Shown: positions 8,578 through 18,407, numbered from the stretch's first letter. The stretch is 64,000 nucleotides of DNA from GCA-2683825 sp965662355 (GCA_965662355.1 CBFIHP010000019.1:1-64000); one strand, 5' to 3'. Program-made: numbers and translations. The notes: a model not told the origin generated them from the sequence alone.

Positions 8578-9771
8578 CTACTTGATCCGTCCGTGCTCGT
8601 GCAGGAGCTCGATGACTTCGTCGTGGGGCAATCGATGAACCGTGCTGCCATTGATGCCGACCATGGTCTTGCCGGCCACGAGGGCGTTCAGGATGGCCTC
8701 TTCCGTAGCCTGGATGGTGGCCTGGAAGAGCGGCGTGATCGCATCGTTCGGTAGCATCTCGAGCGTGACCTTCTTGCGGCGATTGCCAGCACCTCTGTTG
8801 GCCGTCGAGAAGGCCACGAAGATGTCGCCGGAGGTGTTGCCACCGACGCCGCCCATCTTGCCGACGCCGAGTGGTACGCGTTGTGCGACCCGCTTCAGCT
8901 GATGGGGCAGCAGAGGAGCGTCCGTGGCGACAACCACGATGATCGATCCGTTCTTGTCGTCACGTGCACCGAAGTTCAATTCCATGCGGTAGCCCTTCAG
9001 CTCGCGGCCGACGGGAACCCCGGCGATGGTCAGATCTTCGCGTCCGCCGTAGTTCGCCTGCACGAGGACGCCGACCGTGTAGCCACCGAGATTCTGTGGC
9101 AGCTTGCGTGAGGCGCTGCCGATGCCGCCCTTGAACCCGTGGCAGATCATGCCCGTTCCGCCGCCGACTCCACCCTCGGCAACCGGGCCGCTCGCGGCAG
9201 CGTCGAGTGCCTGGAAGGCGTGCTCGGGTTTGACGTGGAAGCCGTTGATGTCGCTGAGCAACCCGTCGTAGGTCTCGGCCACGACCGGCAGGGCCCAGAA
9301 GATGTCAGCGAACAGAGGGTCGTACAGCTTGTTGTCGTAGCGCCACTTGATGACGGCGTCGTGGACGACACCCACGCTATGGGTGTTCGTGATCATCACC
9401 GGGCCCTCGAGAAAGCCGGACTCCTGGATCCAGGTCGTGCCGGTCATCTCGCCGTTGCCGTTCAAGGCGTACCAGGCCGCGAAGACCGGGTCCGCTGTCT
9501 TCTTTCCGCGCGGAAGGATAGCCGTGACTCCGGTCCGCACCGGCCCCTTGCCCACAATGAGCTTGCCATGGCCCGCGATCAGCGTCGTATGCCCGACCTC
9601 GACACCGGCGACATCGGTGATGGCGTTGTGGCGCCCTGGTGTTCCCTCGAACGGGATCCCGAGTTCGCGTGCCCGGAGCGTCTCTTCGTTTTCGACGTGG
9701 ACCGAGCCAGAGCCGAAAGCCAGGGAGGTAGTGAAGAGAACGAACGCTGTCGACTTCGGCCAGTATCTCAT
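8578..9771 (-). CDS. P1 family peptidase (S58, DmpA-like aminopeptidase), exported
   Basis: After a short Sec signal (to about residue 24) the protein shows family S58/P1 features: the N-terminal ARELGIPFEGTPGRHNAITD, then AGVEVGHTTL, GPVRTGVTAILPRG, ALNGNGEMTGTTW and ITNTHSVGVVHDAVIKW. Near the end is GVGGNTSGDIFVAFSTAN, where the Ser at about residue 314 is expected to be both the autocleavage site and the N-terminal nucleophile. Length (397 residues) fits the family with its signal. Members cleave small peptides or amides such as beta-aminoacyl or D-amino acid dipeptides. The exact specificity cannot be predicted. A gap of about 75 bases separates it from the downstream DUF885-like lipoprotein gene, and a role in periplasmic peptide turnover with that gene is only an inference. 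Confidence 0.9.
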   Translation of the reverse strand: MRYWPKSTAFVLFTTSLAFGSGSVHVENEETLRARELGIPFEGTPGRHNAITDVAGVEVGHTTLIAGHGKLIVGKGPVRTGVTAILPRGKKTADPVFAAWYALNGNGEMTGTTWIQESGFLEGPVMITNTHSVGVVHDAVIKWRYDNKLYDPLFADIFWALPVVAETYDGLLSDINGFHVKPEHAFQALDAAASGPVAEGGVGGGTGMICHGFKGGIGSASRKLPQNLGGYTVGVLVQANYGGREDLTIAGVPVGRELKGYRMELNFGARDDKNGSIIVVVATDAPLLPHQLKRVAQRVPLGVGKMGGVGGNTSGDIFVAFSTANRGAGNRRKKVTLEMLPNDAITPLFQATIQATEEAILNALVAGKTMVGINGSTVHRLPHDEVIELLHEHGRIK

Positions 9772-9791
9772 CCGGCCACTATACGCCCAAA

Positions 9792-11273
9792 CTACATCCC
9801 GCTCGCGAGATCGCTCGTGCTGGCACCAACCTGCGGCCCCGTGGCGGCGTCTTCGTCCGTGCCTTGCCAGCCGCCCCCGAGGGCGCGGTACAGGGCGACG
9901 TAGGCCAGGAGCTCGTCGCGAATGGCGCGGGCCAAGTTGATCTCGGAATCGAAGTGGTCGCGTTCGCTGTCGAGCACTTCCAGATACGACGTGACGCCGC
10001 CCAGGTAGCGGTCGTTAGACAGCGAAAGCTGGTCGCCGAGGGTCTCCTCGAGCTGCTCGCGCCATTCTCGGGATTCGGTGATCTTCTGGCGGCGGATCAA
10101 GGAATCGGCGACCTCGCGGAAGGCCTGCTGCAGGGTCTTCTGGTAGGAGAGGGCCGCTTCGCGTTGCTGGGCTTCGGTGATGCGTATGTTGCTGCGCAGC
10201 TCTCCGGCGTTGAAGATCGGCATGACCAGCGAGGGGCCGACGTCGAAGAAGCTCGAGCCGCCCCGGAAGAGCTCGTCGAGGTCATTGCTGACAAGACCGC
10301 CGGTGCCCGTCAGGGCGATGGTCGGATAGAGCAGGGCCTTGGCCTCGCCGATGCGCGCGTTGGCGGAGATCAACCGGGCCTCGGCGGCGCCTATATCGGG
10401 GCGCCGATCGAGCAGGGCCGAGGGCAGCCCGACCGGCACGTCGACCTCGCGCGGCTGTTCGAGCAACGCGGCTCCGCGCGGGATGGGGCCGGGGCTGGTG
10501 CCCATGAGAATGCGAATCAGGTTCTCCTGACTCTCGATGGCGCTTTCGAGCAGCGGCAAGTTTCCCGCGGTCTCGAGAACCAGACTTTCGGCCTGGCGAT
10601 ACTCGACCTTGTTCGCGACGCCCTCGTCCAGGCGCAGGGAGACGAGATCGAAGGAGCTCTGGCGCGATTCGTAGGTCTCGCGCGTGATGCGCAGTTCCTC
10701 GTCCAGCTCGAGCAGATCGAAGTACGCGGAGGACAGGTCGCAGACGAGGGTCTGGAGCACGGCCCGGCGGTTGAGCTCGGTAGCGAGGAGCTCGGCGCGG
10801 GCGGCGTCGGTGGCGGAGCGAATGCGCCCCCAGAAGTCGAGCTCCCAGGAGAGATCGCCGAAGAGGCTGTGCTGGGATGGACGCTTGTCGATGCCGGGAA
10901 GGCTGCCGATTCCGGTGCCTTCGGAGAGCTTGGTGCGGGTGTACTGGCCGCCAGCTTGCAGCTCCGGGAGCAGCTGGGACTGTTCGACGCCGACGAATTC
11001 GCGGGCGGCGATGACTCGTTCGGCGGCGATGCGCGCGTCGTAGTTCTGGGAGAGGGCCTGGCGGACGAGGGACTGGAGGGTGGGGTCGTTGAAGACCTTG
11101 AACCACTCGAGTTCGCCGAGGGAAGGGGAGGCGGGAGGTTCGGGTTGGACGGAGCGGAAGGAGGCGGGGGTGGGTACTTCGGGGCGGGAGTACTCGGGCC
11201 CGACGCGACAGCTCGAGAAGGCGAGTGCAAGTGCAAGTGCGAGAATCGGGGAGCCAATGCGAGTGCAGCTCAT
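9792..11273 (-). CDS. Outer membrane efflux lipoprotein (NodT/TolC family)
   Basis: The 493-residue protein starts MSCTRIGSPILALALALAFS and has lipobox FSSC followed by RVGPEYSRPEVP, the classic beginning of NodT-type outer membrane factors. Two OEP repeats follow, with the typical helical stretches (LVRQALSQNYDARIAAERVI; PDIGAAEARLISANARIGEA; LGNGGxVSN-like beta segment) and a C-terminal DRYLGGVTSYLEVLDSERD motif. It provides the outer membrane and periplasmic tunnel of a tripartite pump. The ATG at 11273 overlaps the stop of the RND permease gene in an ATGA arrangement, so the two are translationally coupled. An open frame continues upstream to 11882 but lies antisense-like over the permease gene and is not used. 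Confidence 0.93.
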   Translation of the reverse strand: MSCTRIGSPILALALALAFSSCRVGPEYSRPEVPTPASFRSVQPEPPASPSLGELEWFKVFNDPTLQSLVRQALSQNYDARIAAERVIAAREFVGVEQSQLLPELQAGGQYTRTKLSEGTGIGSLPGIDKRPSQHSLFGDLSWELDFWGRIRSATDAARAELLATELNRRAVLQTLVCDLSSAYFDLLELDEELRITRETYESRQSSFDLVSLRLDEGVANKVEYRQAESLVLETAGNLPLLESAIESQENLIRILMGTSPGPIPRGAALLEQPREVDVPVGLPSALLDRRPDIGAAEARLISANARIGEAKALLYPTIALTGTGGLVSNDLDELFRGGSSFFDVGPSLVMPIFNAGELRSNIRITEAQQREAALSYQKTLQQAFREVADSLIRRQKITESREWREQLEETLGDQLSLSNDRYLGGVTSYLEVLDSERDHFDSEINLARAIRDELLAYVALYRALGGGWQGTDEDAATGPQVGASTSDLASGM

Positions 11274-14200
11274 GACGGGTCTCCCGCGGGCTCGGGCAGG
11301 GGGTCGTGCCCGTTCTCGTTGTTCGGTGGGGCTGTTGCCTTGGCGCGGGAGAATTTCATGACGAGCCCCTGGAAGACGCGGAAGAGGACGGGGGTCACGA
11401 GGAGCGTCATGATGGTGGCGGCGATCATGCCGCCGAAGACGGCCGTGCCGAGGGAGCGGCGGGAAGAGGAGGCGGCACCGACGGCGATGACCAGCGGGAT
11501 GACGCCCAGGATGAAGGAGAAAGCCGTCATCAAAATGGGGCGGAAGCGTTGGCTGGCGGCTTCGACCGTCGCGTCGAAGACCGAGTGGCCTTCTTCGACG
11601 CGTTGCTTGGCAAATTCGACGACCATGATGGCCGTCTTGGCGCCCAGGCCGATCAATAGCACCAATCCGATCTGCACGTAGACATCGTTGATGTAGTCGC
11701 GCATCCAGGCGGCGAAGAAGGCGCCAAAGACCGCGATGGGGAGGCCTACCAGCACGGCGAGCGGGATGACCCAGCTCTCGTAGTTGGCGGCGAGGAAGAG
11801 GAAAACGAGCAGGAAGCCCAGGGCGAAGATCACCGATTGCTGTCCGCCCGCGGCTTTCTCCTGGTAGGCGGTTCCCGTCCATTCGAACCCGAAGCCGGAT
11901 GCCAGCACTTCGTCGGCAATCTCCTCCATCGCGACGAGCGCTTGACCCGAGCTGAAGCCAGGTGCCGGGCCGCCGCTGACCTCCGAGGTGCGGAACATGT
12001 TGTAGCGTTGAATGAGGTCCGGACCCGTGGTCGAGCCAAAGCTGGACATCGTTCGAATCGGCACCATCGTATTGTCCCGACCGCGCACGTAGATCTCGCC
12101 CAGGTTGTCGGGCGAGACCCGGAACTCCGGCTCGGCCTGGGCTATGACCTTGTACGTGCGCCCGAAGAGCGTCAAGTCATTGACCTGCAAGCCGCCGAGG
12201 TAGATCTGCAGTGCCTGGAACACGGAGTCGATCGGTACGCCCAGGGTCTTGGCCTTCTCCCGATCGAGATGGAAGGAGACCTGTGGGACGTTGGCGCGGA
12301 AGGAGCTGAAGACGCCCCCCAGTTCGGGGCGTGCGTTGGCCTCGGCGGCGATCTTCTGCCCCATCTCCTGCAGCTCGTTCATGCTCTTGGAGCCGGAGCG
12401 GTCCTGCAGCTCGAACTGAAAGCCACCCGCGTTGCCCAAACCCGGGATCGGCGGTGGTGAGAAGGCCAGGGCGATGGCTTCCGGGTACTCCGCGAACTGG
12501 CGGCGCACCTTCGCCAGGATGCCGTTCAGCTGCAGCTCGGGGGTTGTTCGCGCATCCCAATCGTCGAGCAGCACGATGAAGGTCGTGTTGTTGGAGGTGT
12601 AGGCACCGGTCAGGATGTTGAAGCCACCCATGACCAGAACGTCCTTGACCCCGGGGACCTCCAAAAAATCCTCTTCGGCGCGGTCGGAGAGCGTTTGCGT
12701 ACGCTCCATCGAGGCTCCGTCGGGCAATGTGAAGGCCGAGAAGAAGTAGCCCTGGTCTTCGTCCGGAACGAAACCCGTGGGTAGGGAGGTCAAGAGACTC
12801 CAGGAACCGAAGCTGAAGAGCGCCAGGATGGCGAGGCCGATTGCGACCGTTCGCACCAGCACCTTGACCAGCTTCGTGTACGCTCCGGTCGTCTTCTCGA
12901 TGAGCTTCTCGAAACCGCGCAACATGACGCCGATGGGTCCACGCATATGCGTTTTCTCGCGCAGGAGCAAGCGGCACATGGCGGGCGTCAAGGTCATGGC
13001 CACGACCGTCGACAGCATAATCGAAACCGAGATCGTCAGGGCGAATTGCCGATACAGCTGTCCGACGATGCCCGGCATGAAGGCTACGGGCACGAAGACC
13101 GCACACATGACGAGTGACGAAGCCATAAGGACGCTCGCCACCTCCTTCATCGTGCGCTCCGTCGCCGCGGTCGCGTCCATGCCCTGGGCGATGTACATCT
13201 CGACCGATTCGACGACGACGATGGCGTCATCGACGACCGTACCGATGGCGAGGATCAGTCCGAAGAGGGTCAGCATGTTGACCGAGAAGCCCAACGGCCC
13301 GAAGAGCGCGAACGTCCCGACCAGCGAAACCGGAATGGCCAGCAGCGGCACCAGGGTTGCGCGCATGCTGCCCAGGAAGATGAAAACGACCAGAAGCACC
13401 AGCACGAGGGCCTCGAAGAAGGTCGTCTTCACCTCTTCGATCGAGGAGCGGATGAAGATCGTGTTGTCGAGAGCGACCTCGTAGCTGATGCCATCGGGCA
13501 TGTTCTTGCCGAGATCTTCGAGCAGTGCCGTGATCGCGTCGGCCGTCTCGAGTGCGTTCGCCCCCGGCAGCTGGTAGATGATGATGCCGGTCGAGAGCTG
13601 GCCGCTGTAGCGGCAGAAGGACGTGTAGCTCTTGGCCGCCAGCTCGGTGCGAGCGACGTCGCGTAGCCGTAGCACGGAGCCATCGGGCAACGTGCGCAGC
13701 ACGATGTTCTCGAACTCCTCGACGGAAGAAAGCCGGCTGCGTGCGCTGATCGCGTACTGGAATTCGACCCCGGCCTTGGCCGGCGGCTGTCCCACCGCGC
13801 CCGTGGGCAACAGGGCGTTTTGCTCGCGAATGGCCTGGGTGATGTCGGCGGCCGTCAGCCCGAGCTTCGTCAGCTTGTCCGGTCGCAACCACACGCGCAT
13901 CGAGTAATCGCGCTGGCCGATGATCATGGTGCTGCCGACGCCGGCCGTGCGCGTGATCGGATCGACCAGGTTCAGGGTCGCGTAGTTCGATAGGTAGACA
14001 TCATCGTAGGCGCCGTTCTCCGAGAAGAGCGTGATCGCCATGAGCATGTCCGGCGACTTCTTCTTGATCGAGATGCCGGAGCTGACGGCTTCAGGCGGCA
14101 GTTTCGGAATCGCCTTGTTGACCCGGTTGTTGATGTCGACGTTGGCGAGATCCAGATCCGTTCCGACCTCGAAAGTGCACTGCAGGACGTAACGTCCGTC

Positions 14201-14452
14201 GCTCGAGCTCTTCGAGGAGAAGTAGATCATGTTCTCCGCGCCGTTGACCTCGGTCTCGATCGCGGTAGCGATCGACTCCTCGACGACCTCGGCGTTGGCG
14301 CCCGGATAGATGACCTCGACCTCCACGGTCGGAGGCGTGATCTGCGGGTAGAGCGAGATCGGCAGCGATCCGAGCGACAATCCTCCGGCTAGAAGGATGA
14401 CGATCGAGATCACCATCGCGAAGACGGGCTTCTTGATGAAGTAGGTACTCAC
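11270..14452 (-). CDS. RND efflux permease, AcrB/HAE1 type
   Basis: The 1060-residue protein has the full HAE1 layout: MSTYFIKKPVFAMVISIVIL as TM1, a porter domain containing PGANAEVVEESIATAIE and GVGSTMIIGQRDYSMRVWL, and a TM4 with GTVVDDAIVVVESVEMYI, which keeps both proton-relay aspartates. The AcrB-like switch and gating segments of the second porter half follow, then the terminal TM block with GLGAKTAIMVVEFAKQRVEE and ASQRFRPILMTAFSFILGVI. It should export hydrophobic or amphipathic compounds by proton antiport. It lies between the adaptor (3-base gap) and the outer membrane factor gene (ATGA overlap), giving one complete tripartite pump operon. No dedicated regulator is adjacent. Confidence 0.95.
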   Translation of the reverse strand: MSTYFIKKPVFAMVISIVILLAGGLSLGSLPISLYPQITPPTVEVEVIYPGANAEVVEESIATAIETEVNGAENMIYFSSKSSSDGRYVLQCTFEVGTDLDLANVDINNRVNKAIPKLPPEAVSSGISIKKKSPDMLMAITLFSENGAYDDVYLSNYATLNLVDPITRTAGVGSTMIIGQRDYSMRVWLRPDKLTKLGLTAADITQAIREQNALLPTGAVGQPPAKAGVEFQYAISARSRLSSVEEFENIVLRTLPDGSVLRLRDVARTELAAKSYTSFCRYSGQLSTGIIIYQLPGANALETADAITALLEDLGKNMPDGISYEVALDNTIFIRSSIEEVKTTFFEALVLVLLVVFIFLGSMRATLVPLLAIPVSLVGTFALFGPLGFSVNMLTLFGLILAIGTVVDDAIVVVESVEMYIAQGMDATAATERTMKEVASVLMASSLVMCAVFVPVAFMPGIVGQLYRQFALTISVSIMLSTVVAMTLTPAMCRLLLREKTHMRGPIGVMLRGFEKLIEKTTGAYTKLVKVLVRTVAIGLAILALFSFGSWSLLTSLPTGFVPDEDQGYFFSAFTLPDGASMERTQTLSDRAEEDFLEVPGVKDVLVMGGFNILTGAYTSNNTTFIVLLDDWDARTTPELQLNGILAKVRRQFAEYPEAIALAFSPPPIPGLGNAGGFQFELQDRSGSKSMNELQEMGQKIAAEANARPELGGVFSSFRANVPQVSFHLDREKAKTLGVPIDSVFQALQIYLGGLQVNDLTLFGRTYKVIAQAEPEFRVSPDNLGEIYVRGRDNTMVPIRTMSSFGSTTGPDLIQRYNMFRTSEVSGGPAPGFSSGQALVAMEEIADEVLASGFGFEWTGTAYQEKAAGGQQSVIFALGFLLVFLFLAANYESWVIPLAVLVGLPIAVFGAFFAAWMRDYINDVYVQIGLVLLIGLGAKTAIMVVEFAKQRVEEGHSVFDATVEAASQRFRPILMTAFSFILGVIPLVIAVGAASSSRRSLGTAVFGGMIAATIMTLLVTPVLFRVFQGLVMKFSRAKATAPPNNENGHDPLPEPAGDPS

Positions 14453-14455
14453 GGG

Positions 14456-15781
14456 CTACCGGCCCTTTTTCTGGGTACCCGGCTCCCTCGAGACGGCCTT
14501 GGTCATCGGTCGGACCCTCGATCCTGGGCGAGCCTTTTGCTGTCCCTCGAGGATGACAGTCTCACCGGCGCGGAGGCCGTCGAGCACGACGAAGAAACCC
14601 TCGTGGCGCTCGCCGAGCCGCAGCGTGCGTAGGTTGACCGTGTCCTTGCCGTCCACGACCAAAACGATCTTCGTGCCCTGCTGTTCGAGCACCGCACGCT
14701 GGGGTACGAGGACCGCGTTGTCGATTTGCGCGACGTCCAGACGTGCGCGTCCGAACTGCCCGGGCCGTAGGTGACCACCGGGGTTCGGAAAGCGTGCCAC
14801 CAGTTGCAGGGTGCCGGTTTCTTCCGCCACGGCCCGATCGGCGGTGACGATCTTTCCCGCATGCTCGTAGGAGCTGTCGTCGGACAGGATCAATTCGACC
14901 GGCAGGGCGTCCTTTCTGCGGCCGCGCTTCTCGGCAGCCTTCGTGGAGAGCAGGTATTCGCCCTCGCTGATGGCAAAGGTGACATAGATCGGATCGATGC
15001 TGGAAATCGTGGCCAGGATCGTGGCTTCGCCGCGCCCGACCAGGTTGCCGACGTCGACCTTCGTCCGCCCGATCAAGCCGTCGATGGGGGCCTTGATCGT
15101 GCAGTAGTCGAGGTTCAGCTGCGCCAGGTCGACACTGGCCTGCGCTGCTTGGATCTGGGCGCGAGCCAGCATGACGCCGACCTCCTCCTGGATGTTCGCG
15201 TTCTGGAGTGCGGCCTCCTGGGCCTGCACTTCGGCCACGGCCACCTCTTCCGCGGCCAGCGCCGTGTCGAGATCCTGACGCGGTACCGCGTCCTTCTCGG
15301 CCAGCGGACGCAGACGCGCCACGTCCTGTTGGGCCTTGCGCAGGCGCGCCTGGGATTGGGCCAGGGCCGCCTCGGCCGCGCGCACGGAAACCTGCTCGTT
15401 CGCTAGCTTGAGATCAGCGGTCGCCTTGGCCTGCCCTGCCTTGGCCGTGGCGAGCTCGGCGTCGTACGTGCGCGAATCGAGGCGATACAAGACCTGCCCT
15501 TTGGCGACGGGCTCGCCCTCGAGGAACTCACGCTTGGCGAGGATGGCCTCGACGCGCGCTTGCACTTCGATCTCCTCGACCGGCTCTGTGCGTGCGACGA
15601 ACTCGCGTCGCACGGCCACCGTTTTTGTGCCGATCGTGGCGACCACGACGCTGGGAAGCGGTGCGCCCTGGGCCCGGGTCTTCGCGGCGGCTTCCTTTTC
15701 ATCACTGGAGCAGCCACCGACAAGAAGAGCGAGCAGCGCAATAGGTACGAGGGAATAACGTCGCGTTTTCGGATTGGACAT
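14456..15781 (-). CDS. RND pump periplasmic adaptor (AcrA/MexE-like), lipoprotein
   Basis: The 441-residue membrane fusion protein starts with a lipoprotein signal (lipobox LVGGC, near residue 24). It shows the lipoyl half-motif VEEIEVQARVEAILAKREFL, a long alpha-hairpin rich in Ala, Gln and Leu (about residues 105-215, longer than in the adaptor at 3500-4603), then the second lipoyl half DYCTIKAPIDGLIGRTKVDV and the beta-barrel segment IDPIYVTFAISEGEYL. It is the first gene of the pump operon, so it probably sits behind the operon promoter in the gap 15782-15811 or further upstream. The long hairpin is consistent with docking to the NodT-type channel encoded two genes downstream. Confidence 0.94.
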   Translation of the reverse strand: MSNPKTRRYSLVPIALLALLVGGCSSDEKEAAAKTRAQGAPLPSVVVATIGTKTVAVRREFVARTEPVEEIEVQARVEAILAKREFLEGEPVAKGQVLYRLDSRTYDAELATAKAGQAKATADLKLANEQVSVRAAEAALAQSQARLRKAQQDVARLRPLAEKDAVPRQDLDTALAAEEVAVAEVQAQEAALQNANIQEEVGVMLARAQIQAAQASVDLAQLNLDYCTIKAPIDGLIGRTKVDVGNLVGRGEATILATISSIDPIYVTFAISEGEYLLSTKAAEKRGRRKDALPVELILSDDSSYEHAGKIVTADRAVAEETGTLQLVARFPNPGGHLRPGQFGRARLDVAQIDNAVLVPQRAVLEQQGTKIVLVVDGKDTVNLRTLRLGERHEGFFVVLDGLRAGETVILEGQQKARPGSRVRPMTKAVSREPGTQKKGR

Positions 15782-15811
15782 TGGTTGAGCTGTTGGGCGC
15801 AGGGTACGACG

Positions 15812-16324
15812 CTATTGCTGGGGGATTGCGGGAGTCAGGTCGGCCAGCAGGCCGTGGGCCTCGGCACTCTCAATGAGGGCGAGCTGGGGCCGGCCCATCT
15901 TGGTCGACGCGAGTTCGACGGCGATGTAGTACGACTGACCAGGTTTGCACAGAAGGTCCAACACCCCTTCGATGTCGCCACCATCCACCGGACGTCGTTC
16001 GTAGACCGCCGAAATCAACTTGCGGCCGGCGTTCGTATTCCAGTACAGGTAGTGATGTGCTTCGATCCGACCGATCAGGTTCGTGTTTTCGTAGCCGCGC
16101 AGCATGCGCGACCGTCCGTACGTCTGGGGTCGGCGAAACAGGTAGATGCGCGCTTCTTCGGTATTGCCCGGGGCCAGCGCCTGCTTCGGTTGCGGCACGA
16201 CCTGGATGGAGGGGGCCTTGCATGCCCCCAGGAAGAATCCCAGGAAGAGCCAAAGGAAAAGCCCCTGGAGACGGGAGAGCGCTGTGCTGTTGGATGTGGT
16301 GTTGTGGAAAGGGTGGCGCAACAT
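15812..16324 (-). CDS. Small lipoprotein, DUF2846-like
   Basis: The 170-residue protein has a strongly hydrophobic signal segment ending in FFLGAC (Cys near residue 35). The mature part reads EARIYLFRRPQTYG, then GRIEAHHYLYWNTNAGRKLI and CKPGQSYYIAVELA. This pattern of a short beta-rich domain with a phenylalanine/tyrosine-rich start and a late PGQxYY segment resembles DUF2846 proteins, which are small envelope lipoproteins of unknown function. It lies 30 bases upstream of the adaptor gene in the same direction and might share its transcript. Family placement is tentative. Confidence 0.6.
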   Translation of the reverse strand: MLRHPFHNTTSNSTALSRLQGLFLWLFLGFFLGACKAPSIQVVPQPKQALAPGNTEEARIYLFRRPQTYGRSRMLRGYENTNLIGRIEAHHYLYWNTNAGRKLISAVYERRPVDGGDIEGVLDLLCKPGQSYYIAVELASTKMGRPQLALIESAEAHGLLADLTPAIPQQ

Positions 16325-16385
16325 GCCGGGTATGGTACTCCCCCCAAGCGATTCACGTCACTTCACTCGTAGCATCACGGGTCAT

Positions 16386-17429
16386 TTATTTAAGGGGCAG
16401 TTGCAAGCGGATCCGATTCCCGCCCCGCAGGACGTCCAGCGTGACCTTGCTCTTGGTGGCCACGAAGCGCCGGAACTCCGAGTCACGATTGGGATCGTCG
16501 ACGCGTACCCCTTCGATCTCCAGCACGATGTCGCCTCCCAGGAGCACCTCCTGGCCCCGAATTATCGCCGCTACCGTGCCGGCCCGCAGGCCCGCACGTT
16601 CGCCGGGCGAGCCCTTGGTCACGTGCTCGATCAGGTACCCGCCCCGCTCCTCGGGGATTTGAAAGAGACGCGCGGCGTCGCCGCCGATCAGGATCCCATC
16701 GACCCCGCTCCAGATCGGGCTGCGCTCCAGCATCGATGCGCGGCACACGTTGGAGGTGATCGCGAAGCCCAGCCCCTGAGATCCTCCGCTGCGAGTGACG
16801 ATGTGGCTGACGATGCCGATGACCCGGCCCTGCATGTCGAACATCGGGCCTCCCGAGTTGCCGGGGTTGATCGGGGCATCGGTCTGGAAATGCTGGATCT
16901 TGTGCAGTGCTCCGAAGGGCAGCCGCGATTCGCGGCGCGCGCTGATGATGCCGCGCGTCAAGGTATGGGTCACTCCCAGCGGCGCTCCGACGACGAACAC
17001 ACCTTGACCGACCCGCACTTCGTCGGAGTTCGCCAGGGGCACGAACTTCGCGGTCGGCGGAAGCGGTTCGGTCAGCTGGATCAGCCCCAGGTCCGCTTGC
17101 ACGTCGGTTCCCAGGATCTTCGCGTCTCGCCTCGCCCCGTCGGCGAATTCGACGATGATCGTCTCCGCCAGCTGCACGACATGGGCGGCGGTGAGGATGC
17201 GACCCTCCGCATCGATGAGAACCCCCGAGCCGACACCGGCTTGGCTCACGAGAGTGCCGTCGCTGGGGTCGATGGGACCCGTGCGCGAAACCGTGCGCAA
17301 CGTCACGACGGAGGAACGCACGCTCTCGAAGACCTCGACGAGGTCGTTCCCAGCGGAGCTGGAGAGGTTCGCGCATCCGGGAAGCAGGGCGAGGGCGGGG
17401 GCGAGAAGAGTAGAGGAGAGGTTCATCAT
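16386..17429 (-). CDS. HtrA/DegP-like trypsin-fold protease with PDZ domain, lipoprotein
   Basis: The 347-residue protein starts at one of two adjacent ATG codons (17429 or 17426) and has lipobox LLPGC. A chymotrypsin-fold protease domain follows with a complete triad: His83 in ILTAAHVVQ, Asp113 in QADLGLIQL and Ser192 in NPGNSGGPMFD (numbered from 17429). A single PDZ domain begins near residue 240 (GYLIEHVTKGSPGERAGLRAG) and runs to the end. It is shorter than DegP and has one PDZ domain, closer to DegS-like proteins, but it is lipid-anchored. It probably degrades or senses misfolded envelope proteins. It is divergent from the sigma factor gene beginning at 17582; a stress-response link between them is an inference. 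An open frame extends upstream to 17495 but precedes the signal peptide. Confidence 0.9.
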   Translation of the reverse strand: MMNLSSTLLAPALALLPGCANLSSSAGNDLVEVFESVRSSVVTLRTVSRTGPIDPSDGTLVSQAGVGSGVLIDAEGRILTAAHVVQLAETIIVEFADGARRDAKILGTDVQADLGLIQLTEPLPPTAKFVPLANSDEVRVGQGVFVVGAPLGVTHTLTRGIISARRESRLPFGALHKIQHFQTDAPINPGNSGGPMFDMQGRVIGIVSHIVTRSGGSQGLGFAITSNVCRASMLERSPIWSGVDGILIGGDAARLFQIPEERGGYLIEHVTKGSPGERAGLRAGTVAAIIRGQEVLLGGDIVLEIEGVRVDDPNRDSEFRRFVATKSKVTLDVLRGGNRIRLQLPLK

Positions 17430-17581
17430 GGAGGTTTTGGCAACGAAAGCCTTGATCGGCCGCCATAGCGTGGCGGGGGAGAGGGGGGGGCGCAACCCTA
17501 CGATCAGGTACCCCGGGCAGGAAAAGGGAACATCGATGGTGACTTTTGCAGCGCTTCACAAATGGGTTCGTGAGGCCACTC

Positions 17582-18310
17582 ATGAACCAAAAGAACAACC
17601 CCCCCCTCGAGCTGTCCCTCTCTTCCGCGATGGACGTGGGTGCGCCGCTGACGCCCGTGGGTCGAAGAATCTCCTTCAAGCCCGCCTGCATCGACTCGCA
17701 TGGGTCGAGGCGTGCTCCGTCCCCTTCCTCGATCTCGGGTAGTCCCCCCAGTTCCCAGGAGCAGCTCGTCCGGGCCTGCTTGCTCGGCGCCGACGCGGAC
17801 GCTTTTCGCAAGTTGTATGATCGTTATCGCGCAGCGGTCCAGAGGATCTGCATGCGCGTGACGGGAAGTGTCCAGGATGCAGAGGACGCGGCCCAGGACA
17901 CTTTTCTCGTGGTGCACGAGAAGCTCGGGACCTTCCGCTTCCAGTCGCGCTTCTCTTCCTGGATCTTCCGCATCGCCTACAACAAGAGCGTCGAGCTACT
18001 GCGCTCACGACGACGGGTGAACCCACTGCGAAGAGGATACGACGCCTCCGATCCGATCGATGGTCTCGACGCGATCATGGATCAACGCCAGCCGTCGGTT
18101 TCCGATGAGCTCTGCGAACGCGAGAGCTGCGAACGGATCGCCCGGGCGGTCGGGCGCCTGAGCCCGCGCCTGCGCAGGGCAGCCTCGATGCGCTACCTGG
18201 ACCAGCTCAGCTACAAGGAGATCGGGAAAGAGCTCTCGATTCCGATCGGCACGGTCCGCTCGCGCCTGTCCAGGGCACGGGAATCGGTGCGGGTAGCCAA
18301 CGCGTCCTGA
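17582..18310 (+). CDS. ECF-like RNA polymerase sigma factor
   Basis: The first 55 or so residues are a Pro/Ser-rich extension without recognisable domain. Region 2 follows: AFRKLYDRYRAAVQRICMRV, then GSVQDAEDAAQDTFLVVHEK and SSWIFRIAYNKSVELLRSRR. Region 4 is at the C-terminus: LSPRLRRAASMRYLDQLSYK, EIGKELSIPIGTVRSRLSRA. This is the compact ECF-type arrangement without regions 1 and 3. ATG 17582 is chosen because GTGAGG lies 8 bases upstream; an ATG at 17546 and one near 17629 are alternatives. No anti-sigma gene follows, and the next gene is an M48 protease. It sits divergent to the HtrA-like protease, so a role in envelope stress is plausible but unproven. Confidence 0.88.
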   Translation: MNQKNNPPLELSLSSAMDVGAPLTPVGRRISFKPACIDSHGSRRAPSPSSISGSPPSSQEQLVRACLLGADADAFRKLYDRYRAAVQRICMRVTGSVQDAEDAAQDTFLVVHEKLGTFRFQSRFSSWIFRIAYNKSVELLRSRRRVNPLRRGYDASDPIDGLDAIMDQRQPSVSDELCERESCERIARAVGRLSPRLRRAASMRYLDQLSYKEIGKELSIPIGTVRSRLSRARESVRVANAS

Positions 18311-18407
18311 CCGCAATCAAGGCGGAACCCGGCACAGGCCCGGCAGGCCCGGGTGCCGGGCTGGAATCAGGGAGGGGGGTGGGTTCCCGTTTCGGCCGGC
18401 TCCCGAT

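Noticed and set aside
9864..11681. Long plus-strand open frame (605 codons) over the outer membrane factor and RND genes
   Set aside because: Antisense to well-supported efflux genes; no recognisable domain; typical of high-GC coding DNA.
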